From positions 37,556,534 to 37,620,533 of the forward strand of contig CM040741.1 in assembly GCA_022829145.1 (NCBI GenBank): a stretch of 64,000 nucleotides of DNA. The letters run 5' to 3'. This DNA is from Albula goreensis. Taxonomy: Eukaryota > Chordata > Actinopteri > Albuliformes > Albulidae. Position numbers and translations under genes: made by a program. The notes below the pieces were generated by a model. That model worked only from the letters and a program-made list of their open reading frames with translations, made no database searches and was not told where the DNA came from. Positions 41,101 to 53,243 of this stretch are shown here, piece after piece (within the stretch, counting starts at the first letter, position 1; the number at the start of each line of letters is the position of its first letter).

Positions 41101-43650
41101 CTACTTATCCATTTCTCTGCTTCAAATTTTCACCATTAGTCTTCCAGAGAGTGGGTTTCAAATGTTTTTATTTTTTTTATTTAATGAAGCACTTTAATTT
41201 GTTGGTGGCAGGAGCTTTACATATGGAATAGTAAACATGAATCATGTCCTCCTCTCTTAGCTTCTTAAAGTAAAATAATTAGTTAAGCATTTATGAAACC
41301 CAAGACATAGCAATTAATACATCTGTCTTGTGATGCATGTTTTATAAGAAGTAATACATGTGCTTCCTGGGAGGGCTACCAATGGATTTAGAGCAGCGTG
41401 CATGAGGATTCCACAAGGAAAGACTGTAAAATTGGACCTGATGTACACATGGTTTTGACCTTTTGTAGTGTCTCTGTGAGGGTGAGAAAGATTGATGTCG
41501 TTTCTCTGCACAGACAGTAAATAGCACCAGCCCCCTTCTGTTAGACACTGACACAACTGCCCTGTATCTCTGCGTTTTCACTTTTCAAAGAGACATCAGA
41601 GTGAGTTTGTATTCCAGAGTGTGCATCAATGCATGTTCTATATGTGTTTTTTGTGTTTTGTTTGTCCCTCACTATCTTATGCTGTAAAGGGAGACCTTGG
41701 CCCCACAGTTGCAGCACGGTGTCCGAACATGTCGCGCATGTCTCCGGTGTGTCGCCCCTGGCGTCTTCTGTGCCTTCTCACGCCGTTGCCTGTCTCTCTC
41801 TGTCATCCCAGCAACCTAGAAGTGAGGAGAGTCTCCTCTCTATGTGCCACTGCCTTTGAGTCTCAGGTGCTAGGGCATCAGGCAGGGCTCTGACAAATAC
41901 ACACATACACATAATGGAGGACACACTGGTAGCCAGCCATCGCGGCCTACGTCCGTCTCTCTGTGCAGGTGGATCAAAGTAGCTGTGACCTCAGTTGAGT
42001 TAGCCTTGCGCGGTTTGCTTCACTGGGTGCTGGTCTGTTGTAGTCATCCCTCCTGTTAGCTGGGATTGCACTGGTTTTGTAGGGGTCATGGCCACCCCTT
42101 ATTTAATACAGCACAGTGTCCACAGCAGAGGACAAACAGAGGCTCTGTTGCTGGCATTTCCTAAAATTCAGTCGCAATTGAAGTCTGTTCCTGTAATTCA
42201 AATCCTAAACAATTCAGTTCTTATCATTTATACTTCAGTGCCACTTCCACTTCTAGCTGCTTTCAGTTCAGCGCCTTTGATCACTTCTTTAGTCTTGTGT
42301 TTTTTGAAGTTTTCTGGTTTAAAAGAAGCAATAGTGTTTCCTGATCTTCAATGATACTGATTAGTTTAAGACCTGATATGCACTTAAAATAAAGTAACGG
42401 GATTTTCACAACTTTTCAGGCGGTTCAAAAGCTGCAGAGATTCATAGGATGAAATGGATACTGTTTACTTTATTGTGTCAAAGTAATTACACTTAAAATT
42501 CCAAAGTTTGCAATTCCTATCCAACTCTCTCTGTCCGTGACACTTGATTATGAGTAAAGTTCATTGATTAATTGAATGGAAGCATAGGACAGAATGCAGA
42601 CCAGCTTTTTTTTTTATAGGAACCATTTTCATATAGTAGCTTCCTGTAAAACACATTATATAACTGAATTTACAGGTATATTGTAAATGGAATATGTATA
42701 ACTATTCACCTGCTTTCATGTTTTGTCAGTATTCAGCAGAAAATATTTTTCAGGACAGGACACAGTGCAGCTTTGATCCCAGTGCAGTCCCTGGCCTTAT
42801 AGTTTATAATAGTGTTTCCATGTGGATCTATTTACTAAAATACAATGAAGTACTTAACCAGTGCTATTAAATCTAGGGAAATGCTCCAAACAGTTTCACA
42901 TAGTATAATCCATTGCTTGCATTTTTTTTTTTACTTTTTTCAGTATAGTAAGTGTGTATATATAACGTTTTTCTAAAACAGATTAACTAGCTGCCTGATC
43001 AGTCACAGACCTGAGTCTTCTGTCCTGATGTGAGACATTGACAGTGTCTAACCTTCTATGTTCATAACAAGGCTTTAATTGGCTCACCTCAGATTAAGAA
43101 TGGCCTTATCGCTCTTGATGAGACTGATTGTAAAAGCAGTCATGTTTTCTGATTGTGGAAGTCAGAAAGTGAGACCTTTTCCATGTCATTTGAACTACAT
43201 TTCCATTCAACCACCAGGAATTGTAGTTCAATCTGTAGTGTCTCACATTGGCCCAGGACTGCAAATGTTTGGCAGCAGGACTCAGAGAGAGACGGAGGGG
43301 ATTTGTTTGTGTTCTGATGTCTTAATGTGACTTTTTACATACTGTATGGAAGCACTTTTCCCTTGTTTGGACTATTTGTATTGAATTTCCTCGTTCAGAT
43401 GCGTATGTTAAAAACTGCAAAACTGAATCCAGAAAAAAAAAAATTTAAGGGCTCTCTTTAAAGAATGTTTTGCTGCTGTTTGGGGAAAAACCTTTTCAAA
43501 GTAAAACATGTTCTTTGTAATATTTTTGAACCACTGTGATTTGCACAAAAATAACAAAAAGTGTTGAAAAAAAACTTTGAAAATGTATTGCAGTTTCAGT
43601 ATTTTGATGTCTTGACTTTTAATAAAACTTTGCTGAAGTCTTTGACGTAA
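38186..43650 (+). other. Non-coding; possible extended RhoBTB 3' UTR
   Basis: No exon or gene recognised. The terminal 300 bases (43330-43620) are AT-rich with A and T homopolymers and end at AATAAA 43621, followed by a GT/T-rich CCTGTTCTGTCTTGTTT. This resembles a vertebrate 3' UTR terminus. If it belongs to the RhoBTB gene, the long-form 3' UTR would be about 6.8 kb. It could instead be a chance signal. Confidence 0.4.
43621..43626 (+). terminator. Distal poly(A) signal candidate
   Basis: AATAAA in UTR-like AT-rich sequence, with a GT/T-rich downstream element beginning about 28 bases later. In context it looks stronger than the proximal site at 38155 or a third match at 42388-42393. Confidence 0.45.
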
Positions 43651-44129
43651 ACCTGCCTGTTCTGTCTTGTTTCATATCTTGAGGTTACACCTTTAGACAA
43701 TCACTGCTTTCTCAAGAAGTGCATGGTTAAAAAACTGACACTATAACATCATCCCAAGGTCTCATTAAAATATGTTGGCCATTTGCATATACAACATATC
43801 TTCTTCAAAATGACATTTGATTTAGTCATACAGTCTACTGATTTACTCCTGTGAATTAATTTCACCTGAAAACAACTTGTTCAGTAAGGGAGGATATAGT
43901 TTGCATAGCAGGTCTATTTCTTTGAAATCTGCTTGACATAAATTGTGATATGTTTTGTTTGTTTTTTTTTTTTTATTTTTTTTATTATTATTATTTGTTA
44001 TCCATCTGGAGCTATGAGCTATCTAGCCTCTATTGTTCTACTCATAACTTATGAGCCAAACAAACTACTGTATTTGTTTCTGAAGAACTTGGGGAAAAGT
44101 TGCACCTCAGCAAGTGCAATTCCACAAGG

Positions 44130-44300
44130 AGTGCCGATCCAAAAAGTCAATACAGTGTTCAGTTTTCTTAAAAAAGAGAAGGTCGCACATCCAATAATAA
44201 AAATCAGACAGACCACTATTTCACCATTTATTGTAGGGCAACACCTTTCAAAACAACTAACGCATTTTTGCTGAAACAAGCCTTCATCAGAGTTTGTGCC
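44130..44300 (-). mobile_element. Retroelement-like fragment with CTGATGAAGG...AACG core
   Basis: Read on the minus strand, 44290-44259 gives CTGATGAAGGCTTGTTTCAG followed by CAAAAATGCGTT. That pattern (CTGATGAAGGC, short stem, AAACGCGTT-like) recurs in dispersed vertebrate repeats. Penelope-like retroelements are known to carry hammerhead-ribozyme cores of the form CTGATGA...GAAA. Here the GAAA is altered. Extent and family are uncertain. Confidence 0.35.
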
Positions 44301-44549
44301 ACTTACATATTTTTTAAATACTCAGTTAATGCTAATGACAAACTTCAATCTTGTGGAGGTGGACATTTGATTAGAAGTGACAATTTACAGCCAGGAAAGT
44401 CACTGGTGACTCTAATCTTATAAATGCAGACAGACAAACTTTTCTGAGCCATCCCAGTCCATCCGTCCAGAATATCAGGGCACCAGTAAGTTTGTAGACA
44501 AATTATGCAAAAAAAAAAATCTGAGCGTTTACACTTGAAGCTTCATCAA

Positions 44550-44563
44550 CCAGTAGATGGCAC
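44550..44563 (+). promoter_or_regulatory. CTCF-type motif
   Basis: CCAGTAGATGGCAC matches the consensus CCASYAGRKGGCRS at all 14 positions. It lies between the RhoBTB gene and the drebrin-like gene, so it is a candidate domain boundary. It has the same orientation as the motif at 21810. Confidence 0.5.
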
Positions 44564-44799
44564 CAAACACTTTTACTTTAGATAATGTTATTATCTGACA
44601 CTGTAGAAGTCAGTATGCGGTTTGGAGGTCACTTGCTAAGCACAGAGCAAAATTGGAAGCCAAATTAATCAACAATAATAAGTAGAGATTTTATATTTAT
44701 GGTAATTAATGACACAAACCACAGTTTCAATGGATACTATTTAAAGGTAACATTAACACATAGATTATATAATTGTATGAAATCAGTGTTTATCCTCAC

Positions 44800-44827
44800 A
44801 AAATAAATAAATAAATAAATAAATAAA
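44800..44827. repeat. AAAT tetranucleotide array
   Basis: About seven perfect AAAT units. Confidence 0.95.
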
Positions 44828-44939
44828 CAACTAGCACAGATGTTAATCACCAAATTGGACTGTGGTATCAAGGTAAGTTATATGTTTCCCGTATTGGTGG
44901 AGTGAAGTGTCTTTTGTTGTAGAAGTAAATCAGTTTCAC

Positions 44940-45040
44940 TACACTAGTGGAGAGAACATGATTTGCACATGCACATGCACTCACACACATCAATACACTA
45001 GTGGAGAGAACATGATTTGCAACATGCACTCACACACATC
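44940..45040 (+). repeat. Two-copy tandem duplication, period about 54 bp
   Basis: TACACTAGTGGAGAGAACAT begins at 44940 and again at 44994. Both copies continue through GATTTGCA and GCACTCACACACATC. The copies differ by a few bases in the CACATGCACATG segment, which suggests a recent duplication followed by one small slip. Confidence 0.95.
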
Positions 45041-45589
45041 TAATGGGAAATATAAAGAATAATGGCGCTGAGGGAAAAATGTGCCGATTATCAATGAGAA
45101 ACCATGTACCATTTTATGTTGGAGGCAACTTGGTTGAAGAAACAAGATCATTTTGAACTCGACTTAGACTAGAAAAAGGTTTGGCTCGGATAAAATGCCT
45201 GCCTGAGTTACTTGTTTAAACACAGGATTTTCAACTTTTGTTAAAGTGCGTGTTATTGTGCTACACTGTCGATGTACTCAAAAATGGTGTTACATATTTG
45301 ATGTCAAGCACCGCAGTTCACATATGTAACTTTTTCATTATTTTTTCAAGTACATAATCGCGTACATAAATTGATAATGTTACCTGTTTGTTTCCCTTGC
45401 CAGATGACTGTGAAAAGTCAAATTTCTGCACAAGAAACACAAACAAACAAGCACGGTGAGTGGATATACATGCGGGTTTCAACAATATATACTTAAATTA
45501 ATTTTGAAATACCTGTTTTTTTCTGCGTTTCTTTGTAAATTATCATTTTGCAGCATCTTCCAGTGATCTGGATTACCTTACATAACAGT

Positions 45590-46090
45590 GTAGCGCAAAG
45601 TCGAGGAGAGAGCACTGATGGCATCTAGCCAGTGGAAGACTCAGCACTTTCTCGGTAGGGCTCCGGTTAAACGGGAACCAGACACACCGTTTCCAGTAAA
45701 ATGGGGTGCATTTTGATGTCTAAAGACCCTGCTTATAATTAAAACCCCCTGGACAGAAAGCAGCGACTAGTGGAAGGGGATGGAAGAACGCACGTTGCCA
45801 TGGTGACGTCGTTGTATGTACGGCACACTTTGGCCCACGAATTCGAGTTTCATATATCCTCGCTAAATCGCCCTAGTCTGCGTCACAACAGAAACGAGGG
45901 GGGCAAACGTAGTCATACTTCGCCTAGCACATTTCCAGGAATTCATTGATGGAAAGCAGTCACCCCAAGCTCATAAAAGAGACTTTGCTGGCTTGATTTC
46001 TCATAACATAATCGTGAGTAGTGGTGGATTTACGACATTCTCTGCCACAACCACAGACTGGATGAGTGTAATGCGTTTTGTAAGCGGCTG
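45590..46090. promoter_or_regulatory. CpG-enriched block with X-box/CRE motif
   Basis: CpGs are enriched compared with flanks, especially 45780-45915. GTTGCCATGGTGAC at 45794-45807 matches the palindromic RFX X-box (GTTGCCATGGCAAC) at 12 of 14 positions and overlaps TGACGTCG at 45804-45811, a CRE-like site. The block lies 7.3 kb upstream of the drebrin-like start codon. It could be a distal promoter, an enhancer or the start of an unrecognised gene. No exon is supported. Confidence 0.35.
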
Positions 46091-47226
46091 TGATTTCTGA
46101 TCGGAGCCTTGAAAATTGTGTCCTTCCTTTTATGAATTACCGTAACAGCCTTGAGCTTAAATTAACAACAGTTGCTAGCCATCATGTATGACGTCTGGTT
46201 TCTGTGAAAAGTTGCTGAGAAAGATGTTTCTAGCCCGAGGCTAAGTTTGTATATCAGGCTCCCAGCAGTCATATTTCCTGCAACTTTTAGCCTTTAATGG
46301 CCCTTTGTTTTCACACTCAGATTTTAGAATTATGAAATTTGAATATGATGAAAAATTGCATGAGCTTTTTTTATTTGGGAAATATCAGAAGGAATAACCA
46401 ATCCCTTTATGTTTTAGGTTTATTTTAGCATTTAATTTCATTTAACTTAAGTTCTTTGGTCACATATACAATTTCAGCTAGAAGCATCTAAGGTGATACA
46501 GGATGGGACCTTTAGCTACTTATAGCATAAGGCATGTGGTATGCCCTGAAACAACTTTTGACCCCTCACCTTCTGTGGCACTTCACATGAAGTTACAGGT
46601 GTGCATAATGACACAACATTGGTTGCAATACTGAATACATGTCAGTATGATCATTGTTCACTGCCTAAACTTTTGACGTGCACTATGTCACTCTGGATAA
46701 AAGTAAATAAAACTCTGTGCATCTTGCCAGGACATTCTTATTCTCACAATTCCTGCAAAGACTGTAATCACATCCCAGTTTCCTATGCTGGAACCTTTCG
46801 AAAATAATCATATCTTTCCCAAGAATTCACGAATGAATGCCACCCATCTCATTCATTTAAAAACAATATCCATATCAGACTTTCCTTCTTTGAGTCAGTT
46901 GGGTTGACTTGTTATGCTAACTTCTGCACACCCTGCCGTACCTCCTCCAGACATCAGCTAGCTAAACATCCTCTGTTCTTTCCTTTCCTCCTCACCACAT
47001 AACACATTTGTGTGTGTGGGCGTGTGTTTCAGTTTCCCTATTCCTGCCGTATCTGTGTATCTGTGTAGGACTGTTACGCCCCCTCTCCGTTGTCTCTCCT
47101 CCAGGTCTCCTTCTCTCGCCCTCTCCTGAAGACATAGCTGTTCACTCCCCCAAATTCTGAAAGAGCCGTGCCATCCTTGTTTATCCCAGAGTGCCAGTTA
47201 TCCTGCTGTACAGCAGCGGGAGAGAT

Positions 47227-47236
47227 ACAGACAGAC

Positions 47237-47268
<32 letters not shown>
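47227..47268. repeat. CAGA then GA microsatellite
   Basis: ACAG units pass into a pure AG run. Confidence 0.95.
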
Positions 47269-47271
<3 letters not shown>

Positions 47272-47816
47272 AAGACAGTGCTTCCTTTTCATAGAACAGA
47301 AGGCTGAGATTGATCTCCGCTGAGTAAAAACAGCCAACCAACTAACCTACGGTCTGGGAGCTCAGATGCCCCTTGCTCCAAAGACTTAATTCAGCTATCT
47401 CTCCCCCACACATGCTTGTTCTATCTATCCATCTGTTCAAGCTACTGCCTCCACTCCCTCTGTCTTTACTGCCCCATCCTTATCAGGCTCAGTCTCCTCC
47501 CTTCACATCGCTCTCTGTGCCACAGGCTGTGCTCTTTCCTCCTGTACCTCTGGGATTTGTTCATAACAGGCTTTTGAAGACTCTAGATATCTACAACAGG
47601 GCAGAGGTTCACATTTCTGATTTCAACTCTCTGATATTTGTTTAAGGCCAAGCTTGCACTTTCCAGAGCTTTGAGGAATTTATTACATATGAGCAGATCG
47701 ATAACGTGTAAATAAAACCTTGTATTGTTGGTTTCAGTGATGATATGAGGAATTATGGGAATTTGAACTTTCTGAGGCCATGAAGTGGTATCTAAGGGAG
47801 ACTCCAGGGGTGACCT

Positions 47817-47844
47817 ACACACACACACACACACACACACACAC
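47817..47844. repeat. CA microsatellite
   Basis: A perfect AC dinucleotide run of about 14 units. Confidence 0.95.
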
Positions 47845-50800
47845 TGGTTTTGCTCCCTCAGCTGGCCCACCTCTTAGCTCATCCCAGGGGACGTGTGCAA
47901 GACCAGCAGTACCTCATACACGTCGTTGACAGAGACAAGCAAGCGGATGTCTCTATCTCATGAGCCTGCTCATAGAGTGGAACTGTAGTTAGCCCTGTGG
48001 AATGCTGGGAGATCAGTTCTCCGCGGGGATAAATCAAAGTGGGATCAGTTGAGTGCAGCTCGTGGGTGAATGGGGTGCCTGTTCCAATGACATCATCCTC
48101 CTGTTTGGGGAGAATGGATAAGAAGGCACGAGCACAGGGAATCGGGCCCCTGGCACAGTGGCTTTGTCACTGGTTTGGTCGGGGGTGATGTGTTGCAGCC
48201 AATGCACTTGAGACAAAGCTGGCATACAGAGCAGCACCATTCTCCCCTCTGGGCCCATCTCCTTCACAATGTTAAATAAGAACAATCTGAGTATAGGGAG
48301 TGACACAATGGTCAACATGGAAGGGCTCACTGAATGATAAAATAAACCTCTTATTCTTTCACCGCACCGAGTCTGTTTAGATATTGAGCAAACACTGTCC
48401 AAAAGAAGACAGTGAAAAGCCTGTATCTGTCCCCCTCCTCAGCATACTGTGCCTCCAATGCATCCTATAGAATGTTCTAGAGGCAGGAGATTGACAAGCA
48501 CATTGCTTCCAGTCAGGTTATGTCCTGCAAACAGAACCTGCTCCCAGAACATTGGGAAGGATTTGACTTACAGTTGCAAGAAGGTATCATGAACATTTCC
48601 TTAAACAGTCTCAGAACGTTTTACTGTACCGAACAAGTTCATCAAACTCACAGAAAGTTCCAGGCAGAGAAAATGTAATCTACATCCAGCAACTGGATAA
48701 ATGTTGATTCATGTTTGTGAGTTTATATTAACCTTAAAAGAAAAATAGGAAAGTTCAATAGTCTATTATCCCAGAGTCAAATTATATCAACTGTCTCAAT
48801 GAACTTCATAATACTGCCTGTCACTCACCCTTCTCTATGAGCTCACCAAATTGGTTTGCAGATGCAAATAAACAGGGTTACTAAGTGATTTATTAATCAT
48901 TTTGGCAGTTTAACCAATGAACAAATATCAACAGTGCTGTGCGGCTGTATGTTTTCAAAACCAAATTTACAGGTAACAAATGCAGGCAAGGGCTGAATCA
49001 CTTGTCAACTTTTCAAAATCTTTTTCAGTGATAGGAATTTATTCATTATGGTCTTGTAAGAATATTTTAGCACAAAAATTCTTCTTCTGTATTGTAGCTT
49101 TAACGTTTCAGGACTGCTCCGACAAACAAAAATGGTTCAAAGGGTCAGAAAAAGATAACAAAAATCAATTATGTATTTTCCAAAGTACCTCCACTGAGTC
49201 AGTCCTGGAATTTTCCTCAAAGGATCAGAAAGAAGCTTCCTTCTATTTCTAAGGTATAATGTACAGAGTATCCAGTGATGGTGACTGTCCATTTCCCCCC
49301 TGCTGATGATTCTGCTTGCTATTGGCTAGTCTTTGTTAATTAACATGACCTTTTCACTGTAAACGCTGTATCAGAGTACTGAGTACTAAGAGATAACACT
49401 CTGGCAAACTTGCATGGCCCACTTATTTACTGCCTTGTGAACATACTCTATCGGTGGTCAGGTGAAAGGTGAGGTGGCTTCTTCTTGCCCTCCACGTCAA
49501 CTTTGCTCAGCTCAATACTAATGACTCAACTTAAAACCTGACATAATACGGGGTTTTTAAGTTCCATAAACTTATAACGAGGATTAAAAGATTAGACTTT
49601 GTCCCTGACTTGGGATTTCGCTTAATGAGAGGAACCAGGTGTGTGTAGCTAGCATGTGCTTTTCAGTGTTCACATACACGCATCTCACATGCTATGAAGG
49701 GAAAGGTCACATGTTTAAATCTTCTTTCAATATCCTTATTGTCTTTCCAGTCGTATTTGGAGATCAGTCGTATCATTGTAACATGTTCCATAAATTTGTG
49801 AGAGCATAGGCTAACATGCACCACAGTGATGAGGTCAACCACTTTTCCATATAGTGATTTGACTGGAAAAAGGCTGAGTGACTACAACACAAGCAGCAGG
49901 AAGCTGATCGACCAGAGGAGTTACTCTTGCGTGATACCTTTGCACCTTTCAGAGGAAACCCTTACCTTCCTGACCATTGCTTCGGCTGATCTTCTGATCC
50001 ACCCTGTTTGGCTATACGCTTACAGCATTCAATTATGCACCCTGAGACTGGAGGCATTTAAATAAATAAGACAGAGAGACAACACGGTGAAGCCTGCTGA
50101 AGGCTCAGGTCATCTGAGGGTGGAGGCATGTCTGAATATGAATGGCTGAAAGCAGACCTGTGCGAAAGAATTTGTGTGTGAAACTTGTGAGAATGAGAAC
50201 TATCCTTGTCATAGAAGCCCAAAGGACTGAGCCCCAAACTCCCGAGATGTGGGAGGGTCATCTGTACATTCTCTTCAAATACGTTTTTGTTGAATGTTAT
50301 TAAATGTAAATTTTCATTTGTTAAGTCCCTGTTGAGAACTTAAATATTTTTGGCTAAAGTTAATACCTATTAAAAAAATCTTAATGTGCTGTATGATGAT
50401 TTTACAATCCCCAAGCAAAATTTTGATCTCCACCTTCAACATACACACGATATGCATTGATATCCAACATCTTCCTTGAAAAGGAGAAAACTGACTGAGG
50501 GATTCTTGAAAAGAGTGTTTGATTCTGTATGCACAATCCTGGCCAAACAAGTCCTGGAAACTCATACATTCAGTACACTTCAGTCTACCCGATTACATTG
50601 GCCAGACATCTCAAAATGACCACTTTTAATATTAGGTAGTTTGCACAAACTAATGGCAGCTTTTGGTCCAAAGGGAACATATTGCATACTCATCTAATGT
50701 AATTACATGGATAAACATGTCAGGCAATGCTCCGAGAAAATATGAATCGGAATCGCCAGAGCTCTCTGGAGAAAAACATATTTCCCCATGTGTTATTCTG

Positions 50801-52610
50801 ATCTGTAGATGAGAAGTAGGGACAAGTTAATTACAGGAAGTTATTGGTTTATACAGTAGATGACTGATGCTGGCTAATTTCTTGTCCCTCTCTCCCCTTA
50901 ATGACAGGAAGTCAGAACGAATGGTAGCGGAATGATGGCGAGTCTTTTATACCCTTTTCTCAGTCCTTCACGCTTTCTTGTGCTTGGCTGCCCTAACACA
51001 TTGCAGCCTGTCTGTTATCCAGGAGAGGAGTTGTAACGGTATATTTGTATCCTGAGGCCACTTTGGTTTTTAAATAGACAGATCTAGGCCATGGCTGACT
51101 TCCTGTCATGGGCGTTCCTTCTCAATCCTATGGAGAATGGCCTCCTGAGTTGCCTGGGACTGGCTGTCCATGACAGCACAGGTCCCAAGATGGGGGCCTG
51201 GAGCAGAATGACTGCAGTGACTGAGTGAGGTGAAAGACAGGGGCCCTGGAAAACTGTGAGGGGCCGGAGGAAGCCGGAGAGGTGGGGACAGATTGTGGAA
51301 GCAGTAACATTTCTGCCGCAGTAAGCAGAGAATTTTTTTGTTTTTGTATTGGCACATAGCATTGCTAATTTTGTTGCCCCCAAATTGAGGGGTCGTGCCT
51401 GCGACCCTGAGTTCAGAAATGTTCTAAAATTAGGCTCATTACACATATGACAAAACAAACAGAGCACTCAACTCCCAATGGACCACACTCTGAGAGTAAA
51501 CAGGAGAGGACTGATAGCAGTTGTAATCACATACATCAAGAAACGGACACAGGAAAACGGCTGAGTCATTTTCAAAAGAATACGAGCAGCTTTAGATCGA
51601 ATCTCAGCTTTAGATGAGGAGACACTCCCAGACATTTCTTCATAGTGTAAGAATGTATCATTGCTGTCTGAAGCTCTATTTTTTTTTCTTGACCAGTGTC
51701 TGTCAGTCTGACCAGGCTGTGTGTAACTTCTGAACCTGATCCAGTCCCTGAATTTCATACTGAGGAGTCAGAGCCTTTTTCACAAGACTGCAACTTTTAT
51801 TACTGTACTTATGAACTATATAGTCTTATATCTATCTCTGATACACTTTCTGATCATGGGTTGACAGTGTGATAATGGCTGAAAGTCAGGTGGCCAGTCA
51901 AAATGACAGTGTTATTAGGAGATGGCCGCTCCTACAAAGTGCCAGTGTATGCTTTAAAAGGTCCATTGCTCATGTGCTGACATTTATATGTCAACTGCAA
52001 CAGACATCATATATTTACCTCTGTATAATGGTTGTCTGTACAGGAGCTAACGGTTTTAGCCTGTAAGTGGAGTGATTGGGTAGACTAGGGCTGTCAGCCC
52101 TGTTAATGGGCAGCCTCGGGGCCTAAAAGTGAGCATTGGTTTGTGAATGTCCACTGCTCTGACAGGTTTATTGTGTAGTTATGCTTATTCATGTCAGTCC
52201 AGTCCATCCAGAGTCCTCACTGAAATAAAAAGGCTTTTTTATCTGGGGTTATTTGTTTCATTTTAAGAGTGCAGTGGTTCAGTGGTAAATTTTTATACAA
52301 TGTGCTTTTGGTATGAAAACAAGACTTGTAAATGACCATGTTAACAGACCTAATGAATAATACATTACTTATTATTTATAACTATGCATGTGCACAAAAG
52401 ATTATACTGATTGTAAAATAAACATGGTTAAAGTGTACGGTTTACCTGGTTGGTATACATAGGCCATTATTTTACAAGCTGCACCCATTTAACATATTTT
52501 TTTGGCTTTTTGGGATATCTTAATGCAGTAGCACCAATCAGCATGAAGAACTGAGAGTGAGTAATGCCCCTTATGTTGTGACAGAGTGACAGACTCGTTA
52601 AAACGACGAC

Positions 52611-52632
52611 AAAAAAAAAAAAAAAAAAAAAA
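52611..52632. repeat. Poly(A) tract
   Basis: Twenty-two A residues in a row. No retrocopy or LINE end was recognised in the preceding sequence, so this may be a simple homopolymer rather than a retroposition tail. Confidence 0.9.
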
Positions 52633-53157
52633 CACGATGTGGATCCGCGGCGAAATCCAGACAGCGCCAGAATCTTTGAAACTATTAAATTGTTAACCCC
52701 CCAACGTCATCACGTTCAGGTAATTTTTTACATACAATCAATGCGATTTTGCAAAACACTGAACAAATACTCGCCCACTCTGAAGTTATTGAAGTCAGCC
52801 ACTGCATCTTCCGGCTACAGATTACGGACACACTCCCGCGGCATATGTACACATAGCTGGATTTCTTTAACAGTGTTTTTTTCTCTCCTCTTACAGGAGG
52901 TGGGGCTTTTGGGTACAGAGGAGGCTGTTTCAAAACTTCCCTGAAGTGCACAGCAGTCCTCACCATCAGACTTCGTTCTGCTCCCCCGGAGGGATAATAC
53001 ATCCAAACAGAACGTCAGACCATTCAATGCAGTAACATATAGGCTATTTTTATTTGAATGTGAAAGCGTGTCGATTCTTTGCAGGTTGTAGAGCGACAGA
53101 AGAAGAAGTAGAGGCACCAGCAATACTTAACTGAAAAGTTGCATCTGAAAAGACGCA

Positions 53158-53243
53158 ATGAGAGCAATCAATCTGGACACCTACAGCCTGTCACTGCTCA
53201 CTGCCAAAGAGGACATTTTAAACCCCCGCTCATCAACCAACTG
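53158..53243 (+). CDS. First coding exon of a drebrin/drebrin-like (ADF-H) gene
   Basis: ATG 53158 (G at -3) opens 28 codons: MRAINLDTYSLSLLTAKEDI, then LNPRSSTN and a Trp codon split by the donor (TG before GTAAGT, phase 2). The spacing L-x-L-L-x-A...[ILV]...S-x-x-[DN]-W matches the start of the actin-binding ADF-H domain in drebrin (LELLAAYEEVI...ADW) and DBNL (TDW), where ALYTYE or ALFTYE follows. Drebrin-family proteins bind F-actin, for example in dendritic spines and cell junctions. Only this exon is inside the window, and I found no exon 2 before 64000, so the first intron appears longer than 10.7 kb. The exon is short, so the family call rests on one motif. Confidence 0.6.

Larger units (their letters stand above)
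43651..45590. other. Intergenic stretch between the RhoBTB and drebrin-like genes
   Basis: No coding sequence recognised. It contains T/TTA tracts near 43960-44000, a repeat fragment at about 44130-44300, a CTCF-type motif at 44550, an AAAT array and a short tandem duplication. Confidence 0.6.
46091..52880. other. Non-coding stretch upstream of the drebrin-like gene
   Basis: No coding exon or RNA gene recognised. Near 46682-46700, GTCACTCTGGATAAAAG weakly resembles the fish SINE tail also seen at 62840. Simple repeats are listed separately. Open frames up to about 120 codons lack domains. Confidence 0.5.

Noticed and set aside
46682-46700. Possible second SINE tail (GTCACTCTGGATAAAAG)
   Set aside because: Only the central dozen bases resemble the tail. 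Too short and degenerate to call.
48034-48402. Open frame of 122 codons on the minus strand
   Set aside because: No recognisable domain or exon boundary, with composition like the surrounding non-coding DNA.
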